NCBI RefSeq assembly: GCF_002860205.1
Contig: NZ_PGVB01000010.1
Coordinates: forward strand, 310,001-374,000
Direction of reading: 5' to 3'
Length of the DNA: 64,000 bases
Source: Bacillus sp. T33-2
Lineage (GTDB): Bacteria > Bacillota > Bacilli > Bacillales > Cytobacillaceae
A program made the position numbers and the translations under genes. Every line of letters starts with the position of its first letter. Within the stretch, counting starts at the first letter, position 1. The notes under the pieces are model-generated. The model saw only the letters and a program-made list of their open reading frames with translations. It searched no databases and was not told the DNA's origin. This document shows, piece after piece, positions 33,876 to 42,627 of the stretch.

Positions 33876-35078
33876 ATGTCAATTCAAAATGAAGCAGGAC
33901 AGCGAAACCACCGGAAAATAGGGCAGGATCTGGGGTTGTTCATGTCAATGGAACAGGCTCCCGGGATGCCATTCTTCCTGCCAAAAGGAATGGCCATCCG
34001 CAATGAGCTCGAGTACTTCTGGAAAAAGAAACACCGATTAGCGGGGTATCAGGAAATTAAAACACCGATCATGATGAAGCAGGAACTTTGGGAACAGTCA
34101 GGCCACTGGGATCATTTCCATGACAATATGTACTTCTCCGATGTAGATGACCAGAAGTACGCCTTAAAACCGATGAATTGCCCTGGTGCCATATTAATTT
34201 TTAACAGTGAGCGCAGAAGCTATCGGGAACTTCCTTTACGCTTTGCCGAACTCGGGCTGGTACACCGCCATGAATTATCCGGATCCTTGAACGGCTTGCT
34301 AAGGGTGCGGTCGTTCACACAGGATGATGCACATCTGTTTGTGCGCGAGGACCAAATAGAAGAGGAAATCGATAAAGTTCTGGATTTGGTTGATGAGTTC
34401 TACTCACAATTCGGATTTAATTACAAAATAGAGCTGTCAACTCGGCCCCAGGAATTCATGGGCTCCGAGGAAATTTGGGATATGGCAGAGCAAGCTTTGG
34501 AAAGGGTGCTGGACAAAAAAGGTGTACAGTACGAAATTAATCCTGGAGACGGGGCTTTTTACGGGCCGAAAATTGATTTTCACATTTTGGATTACCTCGG
34601 CCGCAACTGGCAATGCGGAACAGTCCAATTGGATTTCCTTATGCCGGAAAAATTCAATTGCTCATATTTTGGAGAAGATAATAAACCGCAGCGGCCAATC
34701 ATGATCCACAGGGCTATTTACGGCTCCATCGAACGTTTTATGGCAATCCTGATTGAACATTATGCCGGAGACTTCCCTCTTTGGCTTGCGCCGGTCCAGG
34801 CAAAAATACTGCCTATCGCGGATGTCCATGCAGCATATGCAGAGCAGGTTAAATCAGCATTACAGTCGGCCGGATACCGGGTTGATGCAGATTACAGGGC
34901 AGAGAAAATCGGATTAAAAATAAGGGAGGCTGAACTAGAAAAGGTCCCTTACATGATTATTATCGGTAATAAAGAAGTCGAGAACGGCTCTTTGGCAATA
35001 AGAAAGCGGAAAGCTGGAAATGCGGGGTCAATGGATATCCAAGAATTACTCAGTGCACTGGGAAAAGATGTAGGGTAG
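33876..35078 (+). CDS. Short threonyl-tRNA synthetase lacking TGS and editing domains
   Basis: 400 aa from the ATG at 33876 (TGGAGGAATGAAC); the ~640-aa bacterial ThrRS has two more N-terminal domains. Only the class II catalytic core and the anticodon-binding domain remain. Motif 1 is GYQEIKTPIM, motif 2 AELGLVHRHELSG then LRVRSFTQDDAHLF, motif 3 HRAIYGSIERFMAIL. The zinc ligands Cys (KPMNCPGA), His (QDDAHLF) and His (MIHRAIYGS) are all present, so activity is expected. The C-terminal ~100 residues are the anticodon domain (PLWLAPVQAKILPIADVH). Without the editing domain it cannot clear Ser-tRNA-Thr. It sits behind two tandem T-boxes, so it is made only on threonine starvation or ThrRS inhibition. 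Confidence 0.9.
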   Translation: MSIQNEAGQRNHRKIGQDLGLFMSMEQAPGMPFFLPKGMAIRNELEYFWKKKHRLAGYQEIKTPIMMKQELWEQSGHWDHFHDNMYFSDVDDQKYALKPMNCPGAILIFNSERRSYRELPLRFAELGLVHRHELSGSLNGLLRVRSFTQDDAHLFVREDQIEEEIDKVLDLVDEFYSQFGFNYKIELSTRPQEFMGSEEIWDMAEQALERVLDKKGVQYEINPGDGAFYGPKIDFHILDYLGRNWQCGTVQLDFLMPEKFNCSYFGEDNKPQRPIMIHRAIYGSIERFMAILIEHYAGDFPLWLAPVQAKILPIADVHAAYAEQVKSALQSAGYRVDADYRAEKIGLKIREAELEKVPYMIIIGNKEVENGSLAIRKRKAGNAGSMDIQELLSALGKDVG

Positions 35079-35094
35079 CATTCTGATGAAATAC

Positions 35095-35116
35095 CCGGGG
35101 CAATTACTTGCCCCGG
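35095..35116 (+). terminator. Hairpin behind the threonyl-tRNA synthetase gene
   Basis: CCGGGGCAA (35095-35103) pairs with TTGCCCCGG (35108-35116). No U-run follows, so termination efficiency is uncertain. Confidence 0.5.
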
Positions 35117-35269
35117 TCACTAATGTATGAACAAAATTTCTCCAACTTGCGATAATTGCCTGCTGTCGTAAATAAATATTAAGAAGGACAGGTTTGTGAA
35201 TGCAGTGCTATTTTAATTATGTGAAAATGTTAATATCTAAGTTGTCATTATTATTTTTGGGGTGGTTTT

Positions 35270-36190
35270 TTGGGAGGAAATTTTATTAAAATTGCTGCCG
35301 GACGTAACAATTGGAAAAGGTTTTTATCTTCCTTTGTGCTGTTATTAGGATTCATGTTCCTCGGGTCAATTGCTTATTTCACAGCAAGCGGATGGTACGT
35401 AACCAATGATGGAGATCCGGCGTCGTATTATGATGCAAAAAAAGCAGAGAATGTACATATTGATCCACTGGCAGACTTTGTACTCTCACACATCATATAC
35501 GTGTTTTGGTTTTTTGGGCTGGCGTTGCTGATGAGGCTCATTCATAAAAGAAGCATTAAGACGCTTATTACAGCTGATAAAAATTTAAATTGGAAGAAGG
35601 TGGCCTGGGGATTTGCTGTATTTTTTTCATTAATTGCCGGGACCACTATTATTGACTTCATTTTGAATCCGTCCGACTATTCTCTAAACAATATTGAAGT
35701 TACGGATTTTTTCAAGCTCTTTTTATTTGTGTTAATTTTAACCCCTCTCCAAACTACGTCGGAGGAATTGCTGTTCCGGGGGTATCTGATGCAATGGTTT
35801 GGTAGGAAGATAAACAATGCCTTGCTTCTTTCATTAATTGTCGGCTTCATATTTGCCTCTTTACACTTTTCAAATCCTGAAATGGGCTACTCACGGTTTT
35901 TCGTCGGAAGTGACTATTTGATCTCAGGCGTTCTGTGGTGCTATATTTCAGCAAAGACAAATAGCTCAGAGCTCACGATTGGTGCCCATGCGGCAAATAA
36001 TATGTTCATCGGATGGTTTTTGACGATGGATGATTCTGTCTATGGGAACATCCCTTCATTGTTCGTCGTCACGAATATTGATCCGAAAATATCATTATTG
36101 TGGACAATCATTTCCATGGGTATTTTCACATATTTTTCTTTGAAGAAGTTTGGAGGACTGAACAAACCTCCAGGGCGTCTTGTTTCGTAA
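35270..36190 (+). CDS. CPBP-family intramembrane metalloprotease
   Basis: 306 aa from a TTG at 35270 with GGGGTGG upstream; the start is not certain because GGGAGG also lies just inside the frame. It is a multi-helix membrane protein (about eight helices). The CPBP glutamic-protease motifs are present: TSEELLFRGYLMQWFG (motif 1, EExxxR), FASLHFSNPEMG (motif 2, FxxxH) and the later HAANNMFIGWF (motif 3). Such enzymes process prenylated or peptide substrates, or give bacteriocin immunity. The substrate is unknown. Single gene with terminator at 36201-36233. Confidence 0.85.
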   Translation: MGGNFIKIAAGRNNWKRFLSSFVLLLGFMFLGSIAYFTASGWYVTNDGDPASYYDAKKAENVHIDPLADFVLSHIIYVFWFFGLALLMRLIHKRSIKTLITADKNLNWKKVAWGFAVFFSLIAGTTIIDFILNPSDYSLNNIEVTDFFKLFLFVLILTPLQTTSEELLFRGYLMQWFGRKINNALLLSLIVGFIFASLHFSNPEMGYSRFFVGSDYLISGVLWCYISAKTNSSELTIGAHAANNMFIGWFLTMDDSVYGNIPSLFVVTNIDPKISLLWTIISMGIFTYFSLKKFGGLNKPPGRLVS

Positions 36191-36200
36191 GCCGTAACAG

Positions 36201-36233
36201 AAACTGCCGGGCTGAACCGGCAGTTTCTTTTTT
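36201..36233 (+). terminator. Terminator of the CPBP gene
   Basis: AAACTGCCGG/CCGGCAGTTT stem followed by CTTTTTT. Confidence 0.88.
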
Positions 36234-36271
36234 GGTTATCATAACCTTTTACTTTCCAAAAGTTAACACGG

Positions 36272-37201
36272 TTAATTTTTCATATGAGCCAGAGTCTGTT
36301 TTAATCCCTCTCTATATGGTGTACGGGGCAGCGGGCCAATCTGCTTTTCATATTTTTCCCCGTTTAGGACGACTGGTTCTTCATTCAAATAGTACATCTC
36401 AACAACTTCCCGCATTCCCGAATTAAAAAGGCCGAGAAGTCTGATCATATTCTTGGTAACAGTTGACACCCCCTTTTCATATCCAGTTAATTGCCGGATA
36501 GTCTTGATCAACTCCTTACCTGTAATAACATCATACCCTGGTATATTCCAGTTTTGGCCGTATGCCTGATCATTTAGCGCTAAGTTTACGATCGCTTTTG
36601 CACCATCTGGCGTAAAAATAAACTCCCGGGCAATGCTTTTGTCGCCAACAAACATTGATTTCTTATTTTTGACAACGTTTTGAAGTGTGTACTGCAGAAT
36701 AGTGTTTTCGGCATTTGGCCCGTAAAAGTCAGGAAAGTGAGCGATTACCGCTGGTACGCCCGATTGTTTGACCGTTTTTTCAAGTTGCAGGCGTATTTTG
36801 CCTTTTCTCGTATGAGGCACCTTGGGGGTAGTTTCGTTAACTTTTTTTCCGGCACTGCGTCCATAAGCGTAAATATTGTCGATAATGGCAAGCTTAGCCG
36901 ATTGATCTTGTGCTGTCTTGATAATATTCCCCATCAACGTGGGCAGATTTTGATCCCACTCCTGGTATGGTATATTTGCCGACTGAAAAATAATATCTAC
37001 ACCCCTGGCAGCCGCCTGCAAATCCTCCATCTTAAATACATCGCCTGCATAAATCGTAACATTTGGGTCTTTTGCGAACAATTTTTCCAGTTTATTGCGT
37101 GTACGGGCAAATGCCGTAACTGCAATCCCCCTGCTAGAGAGTTCTTTCACGATTGAATAACCCATTCCGCCGGAAGCCCCTAATACTAATGTTTTCACCA
37201 T
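36272..37201 (-). CDS. NAD(P)-dependent epimerase/dehydratase-like SDR protein
   Basis: 309 aa from the ATG at 37201 (AAGGGAGGAATTTTTT). The extended-SDR Rossmann start is VKTLVLGASGGMGYSIVKEL. The region normally carrying the catalytic YxxxK reads NIYAYGRSAGKK, without Lys at the usual position, so the activity may be atypical or non-catalytic. FPDFYGPNAENTILQYTLQN is similar to NAD-dependent epimerases and NmrA-like proteins. It lies behind a TetR regulator gene, and an operator-like sequence shared with that gene precedes it (37319-37335). Confidence 0.75.
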   Translation of the reverse strand: MVKTLVLGASGGMGYSIVKELSSRGIAVTAFARTRNKLEKLFAKDPNVTIYAGDVFKMEDLQAAARGVDIIFQSANIPYQEWDQNLPTLMGNIIKTAQDQSAKLAIIDNIYAYGRSAGKKVNETTPKVPHTRKGKIRLQLEKTVKQSGVPAVIAHFPDFYGPNAENTILQYTLQNVVKNKKSMFVGDKSIAREFIFTPDGAKAIVNLALNDQAYGQNWNIPGYDVITGKELIKTIRQLTGYEKGVSTVTKNMIRLLGLFNSGMREVVEMYYLNEEPVVLNGEKYEKQIGPLPRTPYREGLKQTLAHMKN

Positions 37202-37318
37202 AAAAAATTCCTCCCTTTTTAACTTCATGAATAACCTGATTGGTTGCCCTTTGACCCGCTTTCGATCCCCAATAACACACATTGATTAATGATTTGATTT
37301 TACAAACAACCATCATTA

Positions 37319-37335
37319 ATTAACCAGTGTTCAAT
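37319..37335 (-). promoter_or_regulatory. TetR-type operator copy 2
   Basis: ATTAACCAGTGTTCAAT; its right half TGTTCAAT is identical to that of the copy at 37933-37949. It lies before the SDR gene starting at 37201. Confidence 0.5.
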
Positions 37336-37350
37336 AAGTATCAAAAAAAA

Positions 37351-37920
37351 TTATTTGAGTGATTTTAATAGCAAATTGACGTGGGAAACAGCCAGGCTTT
37401 TTACGTCTTCATAACTGTTTACATACCGGCAATAGTGTGTCACAAATCCATGCAGCGATAAAAACAAGCTCCATATTTGCTGGATGGATAATTTGTTTTC
37501 ACTTAAAAGATCTACACTTTGGGCAAATTTTTCATAGGTTTTATCAGGGCCCTGATTGATAAAATTCCTGACTTCTTCGTCTTTAATTAAAAACATGATC
37601 TCATAGTGGCTTTGGTGTGTAAGCCCAAATTCGATAAAGCCAAGCAGCACCTGCCTGAGTTTTTCGTTCGGATCCAAATCTTTGTCCATTACTAGATCTA
37701 ATTCATCAGACAGCATTTGAAAATGATCTTCGACAAGGGCATAGAATAGCTCTGCTTTATTTTTGAAGTGGTAGTAAATGGCCCCGTGGCTATAATTCAA
37801 TACCTTTGCAATTTGCCTCATGGAAACATGCTCGTAACCTTTGCTGACGAACAAGTCTCTAGCTGCATCCATTATCATTTCCCGTGTCAGTTCTTGTTGT
37901 ACTGATTTTCTTGGTGACAT
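37351..37920 (-). CDS. TetR/AcrR-family transcriptional regulator
   Basis: 189 aa from the ATG at 37920 (AAGGAGGGCGAA); an in-frame ATG at 37941 lies before the site. Residues ~10-55 form the TetR helix-turn-helix: AARDLFVSKGYEHVSMRQIA then LNYSHGAIYYHFKNKAELFY. The C-terminal ligand domain is variable and its ligand is unknown. An imperfect 17-bp palindrome just upstream (37933-37949) recurs ahead of the SDR gene, so it probably represses both itself and that gene. Confidence 0.87.
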   Translation of the reverse strand: MSPRKSVQQELTREMIMDAARDLFVSKGYEHVSMRQIAKVLNYSHGAIYYHFKNKAELFYALVEDHFQMLSDELDLVMDKDLDPNEKLRQVLLGFIEFGLTHQSHYEIMFLIKDEEVRNFINQGPDKTYEKFAQSVDLLSENKLSIQQIWSLFLSLHGFVTHYCRYVNSYEDVKSLAVSHVNLLLKSLK

Positions 37921-37932
37921 TTCGCCCTCCTT

Positions 37933-37949
37933 ATTGACCACTGTTCAAT
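37933..37949 (-). promoter_or_regulatory. TetR-type operator copy 1
   Basis: ATTGACCACTGTTCAAT, an inverted repeat with 7 of 8 half-site matches (ATTGACCA against ATTGAACA), 13 bp before the TetR start codon. Similar to 37319-37335. Confidence 0.55.
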
Positions 37950-38048
37950 TATATATTAAAACTTCACTTTCGAGTTGTCAACAAAGAATGGAAAATACTT
38001 CAGCACACTGAAATTGTTGGCGGTTTTCTTATGGTATTGCTACATAAA

Positions 38049-38092
38049 CAAAAGCCGCCCGGTAAATGTCAACACGGCGGCGCTTTTGCTTT
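38049..38092 (-). terminator. Terminator of the acyl-CoA operon
   Basis: On the minus strand GCCGCC and GGCGGC pair around a 15-base loop and are followed by TTTTGTTT, about 30 bp behind the CoA-transferase stop codon at 38123. Confidence 0.6.
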
Positions 38093-38122
38093 TATATTTT
38101 ATACGTCAGTGCACCGTTCCTG

Positions 38123-39430
38123 TCACACTAAATAAAAATTCTTCTGTGGCAGGAACCCTTTTTTCACCGCGTCAAAAGTGAGCTGCTCCCGGAAATTCGG
38201 GTGTGCGATTTTAATCAGTGCTTCTGTACGTTCCTGGACTGTCTTGCCTTGTAATTCCGCTTTGCCAAATTCAGTTACAATGATGTCGACATCATTTTTG
38301 GATGTTGTGACAACAGCACCTTGAGGCAAAGTTGGCACGATCTTTGAAATCGTATCATTTTTTGCAGTGGAGTAGAGACAAATGATGCCCCTGCCATTCT
38401 CTGTCAGGCGGACACCCTTTGTGAAATCCCCCTGTCCTCCTGATGAAGAATAATATTTTCCGTTAATAGTTTCCGAGTTGCACTGGCCAAGAAAATCAAC
38501 CTCTACCGTTGTATTTACCGAAACTAGATTGTCCAGCTGGGCGATGTTGCGGACATCATTGCAGACATCGCACGGGAGCATAAGAATGTCAGTATTATTA
38601 TCGATAAAATCATACAACCTCCGGGAACCGAGGGCAAAGGTTGCGGTTGTTTTACCTTTATAGATTTTCTTGTTCTGGTTCGTAATGGCTCCGCTTTCAT
38701 ATAAGTCTACGATTTTATCAGGAAGCATTTCTGTATATACACCGAGGTCGCGATGGCCTTTCAAATATTCCATGACTGCATTCGGCATAGAGCCGAAACC
38801 GATTTGGATCGTATCGCCATTTTTTATGAGATCAGCAATTGTTTGCCCAATTTTCATGTCTTTCTCGGTCAACACTGGATCCGGCAAGGTTGGGATTACG
38901 AAATCGTTTTCAATAAAAGCCGTTACCTGGCTTATGTGGATCAAGTTCTGGTCACCGAATGTACGCGGCATATTTTTATTGACTTCAAGAATGATTGACT
39001 TGGCTTCTGACAGCAATGGTCCAACATAGGACAGGCTTGTACCAAGTGTAAAATAACCGTTCTCATCCATTGGAGAAACCGCAGCCATAATCACACGGTT
39101 GGAGGTGGCCCGTTGTAGCAAGGATGGAATATCTGAAAAATGGTTTGGAAGTAAATCAATTGTGCCTTCACTGAAACCCTTGCGGTCATGTCCGCTCAGA
39201 AATATGGAAACTTGCTGGATCCGCTCCTTTTCTATTTCAAGAACCGGGTAGGCTGGAAGCATCCGGTATAGCCGGTTCCCGGACAATGTGTCGTTGGAAG
39301 GCAGCGCTCCCAGCAAGGCCAGAGGTTCACCGGGGTTGACAGGAAAAATGATGTCATCCCCGGGCTCAATAAATCTTACCGCTTGTTCAGCACTTAAACG
39401 CTTTGCTTGATATTCTGATTGATAGCTCAT
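38123..39430 (-). CDS. Acetyl-CoA hydrolase/transferase-family CoA transferase
   Basis: 435 aa. The family includes 4-hydroxybutyrate, succinyl and butyryl CoA transferases (Cat1/Cat2 type). Recognisable blocks are SAEQAVRFIEPGDDIIFPVN at the start, TIQIGFGSMPNAVMEYLKGH, LGVYTEMLPDKIVDLYESGA with the likely catalytic Glu, and SSSGGQGDFTKGV with the oxyanion Gly. It moves CoA between short acids and thus feeds or drains the thiolase pathway encoded upstream. Last gene of the hbd-ech-thl-CoA transferase run. Confidence 0.85.
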   Translation of the reverse strand: MSYQSEYQAKRLSAEQAVRFIEPGDDIIFPVNPGEPLALLGALPSNDTLSGNRLYRMLPAYPVLEIEKERIQQVSIFLSGHDRKGFSEGTIDLLPNHFSDIPSLLQRATSNRVIMAAVSPMDENGYFTLGTSLSYVGPLLSEAKSIILEVNKNMPRTFGDQNLIHISQVTAFIENDFVIPTLPDPVLTEKDMKIGQTIADLIKNGDTIQIGFGSMPNAVMEYLKGHRDLGVYTEMLPDKIVDLYESGAITNQNKKIYKGKTTATFALGSRRLYDFIDNNTDILMLPCDVCNDVRNIAQLDNLVSVNTTVEVDFLGQCNSETINGKYYSSSGGQGDFTKGVRLTENGRGIICLYSTAKNDTISKIVPTLPQGAVVTTSKNDVDIIVTEFGKAELQGKTVQERTEALIKIAHPNFREQLTFDAVKKGFLPQKNFYLV

Positions 39431-39467
39431 GTTTTTTCCTCCTGAAAATTTTTATGAAAGTAACCAA

Positions 39468-40646
39468 TTAGAACACTTCAACTACTGCGGCTATGCCTTG
39501 GCCCCCGCCAATGCACAGCGAGGCAACCCCATATTTTTGGCTGCGCCTTTTCAGTTCGAAGACCAATGAGTTAAGAACCCTTATGCCGCTTGCTCCCACT
39601 GGATGCCCGAGTGCTATGGCACCACCATTGACATTTGTCTTTGACCGGTCCAGGCCAAGTTCTTTTTCAACAGCCAGATACTGTGCTGCAAATGCTTCAT
39701 TCACTTCAAATAAATCGATATCCTGGATGCTCATATTTGCCCGCTTTAAAGCCATTTGAATGGCAGGGACAGGTCCAATTCCCATAATTTCCGGTGCAAC
39801 GCCAGCCACGCCCCAGGACACGATTCGGCCTATCGGATTCAGGTCTTTTTCTTTTACAAATGACTCAGATGCAAGGACAGCAGCTCCTGCCCCGTCATTG
39901 ATGCCACTGGCATTGCCAGCTGTAACAGTGCCGTCTGCCTTAAAGGATGGCCGCAGCTTTGCCAGGCTTGCAATTGTCGAGTTTTCGCGGATATGTTCAT
40001 CCTGGTCGACAGTAATCATTCCTTTTTTCGTCTCGATTTCAACAGGAATGATTTCTTCCGCCAGTCGTCCTTCCCTTCTGGCTGCCGCTGCACGCTGCTG
40101 GCTTTCCAACGCAAACTCGTCCTGTTCTTCACGGGAAATCCCGTATTTCTGTGACAGATTTTCTGCAGTCATTCCCATGCCAATACCGATGTATTCATCC
40201 GTAAGGGCGGCCCACAGCATATCATCCACCTGCGGGGATTTTAATCCTGTGCCAAACCGGCTGCCCCGCAATGCAAATGGGGCCATGCTCATGCTTTCTG
40301 TACCGACCGCCAACCCTGCCTCTCCTTCGCCAAGGCGGATCGATTGTCCAACGGATACGACTGCCTGAAGGCCGGAACCGCATAACCGGTTGACTGCCAG
40401 CGCGGGACTATTGATCGGCATCCCTGATTGCAGCGCGATATGCCTTGCTGCATAAGGTGCGTTTTTAGCCGAATGAATAACATTCCCGACAACGGACAGA
40501 TCGATATCTGTTCCTGTTACTCCACTTCTTTTTAGTGCTTCCTTACTTGCTGTGACGCCCAACTGCGTTGGATCTGCGTCTTTTAATGAACCTCCGAATG
40601 TGCCAAATGGGGTTCTGGCCCCGCCAAGTATAAATACCTCACTCAT
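39468..40646 (-). CDS. Acetyl-CoA acetyltransferase (thiolase)
   Basis: 392 aa. It joins or cleaves acetoacetyl-CoA/3-ketoacyl-CoA. The acylated Cys is in VNRLCGSGLQAVVS, the His in NVNGGAIALGHPVGASG and the second Cys in ASLCIGGGQGIAAVVEVF; all are complete. Length and sequence are typical of type II AtoB/PhaA-like thiolases. It lies between enoyl-CoA hydratase and CoA transferase genes and supplies the last beta-oxidation step. Confidence 0.92.
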   Translation of the reverse strand: MSEVFILGGARTPFGTFGGSLKDADPTQLGVTASKEALKRSGVTGTDIDLSVVGNVIHSAKNAPYAARHIALQSGMPINSPALAVNRLCGSGLQAVVSVGQSIRLGEGEAGLAVGTESMSMAPFALRGSRFGTGLKSPQVDDMLWAALTDEYIGIGMGMTAENLSQKYGISREEQDEFALESQQRAAAARREGRLAEEIIPVEIETKKGMITVDQDEHIRENSTIASLAKLRPSFKADGTVTAGNASGINDGAGAAVLASESFVKEKDLNPIGRIVSWGVAGVAPEIMGIGPVPAIQMALKRANMSIQDIDLFEVNEAFAAQYLAVEKELGLDRSKTNVNGGAIALGHPVGASGIRVLNSLVFELKRRSQKYGVASLCIGGGQGIAAVVEVF

Positions 40647-40691
40647 AGATGTTTCTCCCCTTTGTATAACTTTAAATGAATCATGCTGTTG

Positions 40692-41477
40692 TCATTTCCC
40701 TTTAAAAACTGGAGGGCGTTTTTCCAGGAATGCTGACATTCCTTCTTTTTGGTCTTCTGTTGAAAAAAGAGAGCCAAATAAGTCTGATTCCAGTGAAATC
40801 GCACTTTCAATATCCATGTCCAAACCTTCATTTATGGCCTTCTTGGTGTATTGGACTCCGATTGGAGACTTGGCGGCGATCTTTTTGGCCATTGTCATTG
40901 CTTCTTCTAGCACTTCAGACGGATCAACTACAAGGTTGACAAGTCCTATCTCATAGGCCCGTTCAGCCGTGACCATATCTCCTGTGTACAGCAGTCCTTT
41001 TGCGATGCCGCTGCCGACAAGGCGGGGAAGACGCTGGGAACCTCCAAATCCGGCCATGATCCCGAGGCCGACTTCTGGCTGGCCAAATTTAGCCCTGTTG
41101 CTGGCAATACGAATGTCACAAGCCAATGCCAATTCACAGCCGCCGCCTAGGGCAAAACCATTAACAGCAGCAATGACCGGCTGCTGTAATTTTTCAAGCC
41201 TTGAAAAAATACTGTTGCCGTAAAAAGAAAAATCCCGGCCTTCTGGCTTATTCTTCTGATGCATTTCAGAAATGTCTGCCCCTGCAACAAATGCTTTTTC
41301 CCCTGCACCAGTCAGGACAACAGCGCGGATAGTTGCATCTTTTTCTATTTCATCAATTGCTTCTGAAAGCTCATGCAGCACCTCTGAATTCAGCGCATTT
41401 AAAAATTTCGGCCGGTTGATGGTAATAACTGCTACCTGATCTTCCACTATGTAAATAAGATTATTAAATTCTCGCAT
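40692..41477 (-). CDS. Enoyl-CoA hydratase/crotonase
   Basis: 261 aa from the ATG at 41477 (AAAGGAGACTGCT); the longer frame to 41567 overlaps the upstream dehydrogenase and lacks a site. Crotonase motifs are clear: AFVAGADISEM (oxyanion hole), VNGFALGGGCELALACDIRI with the first catalytic Glu region, and KFGQPEVGLGIMAGFGGSQRLPRLVG with the second Glu. It hydrates crotonyl-CoA to 3-hydroxybutyryl-CoA. Starts 12 bp after the dehydrogenase stop. Confidence 0.92.
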   Translation of the reverse strand: MREFNNLIYIVEDQVAVITINRPKFLNALNSEVLHELSEAIDEIEKDATIRAVVLTGAGEKAFVAGADISEMHQKNKPEGRDFSFYGNSIFSRLEKLQQPVIAAVNGFALGGGCELALACDIRIASNRAKFGQPEVGLGIMAGFGGSQRLPRLVGSGIAKGLLYTGDMVTAERAYEIGLVNLVVDPSEVLEEAMTMAKKIAAKSPIGVQYTKKAINEGLDMDIESAISLESDLFGSLFSTEDQKEGMSAFLEKRPPVFKGK

Positions 41478-41488
41478 AGCAGTCTCCT

Positions 41489-42346
41489 TTAGTTGTACTG
41501 GTAGAAGCCGCGCCCTGTTTTCACCCCGAGCCACCCTGCTTCTACATATTTTCTCAGAAGTGGGCATGGACGGTATTTTGGATCACCATATCCTTCATGG
41601 AGCACTTCCATGACGGCCAGGCAAACATCCAGCCCAATATAGTCTGCCAATGTGATTGGTCCCATCGGATGGTTCGCGCCAAGCTTCATCACTTCATCAA
41701 TGCCTTCTGGCGTCGATATACCTTCATAAACAGCATAGATTGCTTCGTTAATCATCGGGATAAGAATGCGGTTTACTGCAAATCCCGGAAAGTCCTTGAT
41801 CGCTACAGGCACTTTCCCCACGTCTTTAGCAAGGTTCTCAATGAGCGCAAATGTCTCGTCAGAAGTCGCCAAGCCGCGGATCACTTCCACCAGCTTCATC
41901 ACCGGAACAGGATTAAAGAAGTGCATCCCGATCACTTTTTCAGGTCTATTGGTCGCAGCCGCAATTTCTGTAATCGGCAGCGAAGAAGTATTGGTTGCCA
42001 GGATTGCATCCTTTGGTGCAATCTCATCCAATTTGCGGAAAATCCCTAGCTTGATTTCCTTGTTTTCAGTAGCTGCCTCAATCACCAGTTGGACATCTTT
42101 TGCATGCTCCAGGTCCGTTGAAGCCTTAATCCTGGAAAGAAGCGCTATTTTTTCTTCTTCCGTCCTGCGCCCTTTTTCAATATCACGTTGCAGCTGCTTT
42201 GTGATTTTATCGAGTCCTCTTTGGACAAATTCTTCTTTAATATCATTCATGATCACCTGGTAGCCTGACTGGGCCAGTACCTGTACGATGCCGCTGCCCA
42301 TTTGGCCAGCACCGACTACCATTATTCTTTGAATGTCCACTGACAA
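41489..42346 (-). CDS. 3-hydroxybutyryl-CoA dehydrogenase
   Basis: 285 aa, the standard Hbd length. The NAD-binding motif is IMVVGAGQMGSGIVQVLAQSG; the catalytic region is VIGMHFFNPVPVMKLVEVI with His-Asn, and the C-terminal domain opens with FPGFAVNRILIPMINEAI. It interconverts 3-hydroxybutyryl-CoA and acetoacetyl-CoA. First gene of the four-gene run; a cre-like sequence lies upstream at 42438-42451. Confidence 0.92.
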   Translation of the reverse strand: MSVDIQRIMVVGAGQMGSGIVQVLAQSGYQVIMNDIKEEFVQRGLDKITKQLQRDIEKGRRTEEEKIALLSRIKASTDLEHAKDVQLVIEAATENKEIKLGIFRKLDEIAPKDAILATNTSSLPITEIAAATNRPEKVIGMHFFNPVPVMKLVEVIRGLATSDETFALIENLAKDVGKVPVAIKDFPGFAVNRILIPMINEAIYAVYEGISTPEGIDEVMKLGANHPMGPITLADYIGLDVCLAVMEVLHEGYGDPKYRPCPLLRKYVEAGWLGVKTGRGFYQYN

Positions 42347-42437
42347 TCCTCCCCCACATCCTATTGTAAATAAGCACTTTCACATCCAGCATCATGACAG
42401 AAAACGGAAAGATTAACAGGAAGCTTTCGCAATCAAT

Positions 42438-42462
42438 TGGATGCGCTTACAACCCAATTATA
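42438..42462 (-). promoter_or_regulatory. hbd promoter region with cre-like site
   Basis: Minus-strand TGTAAGCGCATCCA (42438-42451) matches the cre core TGTAAGCG with two mismatches in the right half. A -10 TATAAT lies just upstream at 42457-42462, so CcpA binding near +1 would repress the acyl-CoA genes. The -35 is weak. Confidence 0.45.
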
Positions 42463-42600
42463 GAATCAACGAGAGATGTTCTGTTTTAAAATCATCTCGT
42501 CTTCGTTTTAACTTTTTTGCTTTGTTCGTATAATTTTCTAAAATGAGGGGGATTCTTGCCCGGTCATTGATCAGGAAACAAAGGCCAAGTTAACAAAAAA

Positions 42601-42627
42601 ACGACCGGATTCTCGTCACCCGGTCGT
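42601..42627 (-). terminator. Terminator of the acyl-CoA synthetase/regulator pair
   Basis: ACGACCGG (42601-42608) pairs with CCGGTCGT (42620-42627), with seven As on the plus strand before it. The regulator's stop codon (42616) lies inside the hairpin. Confidence 0.8.
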
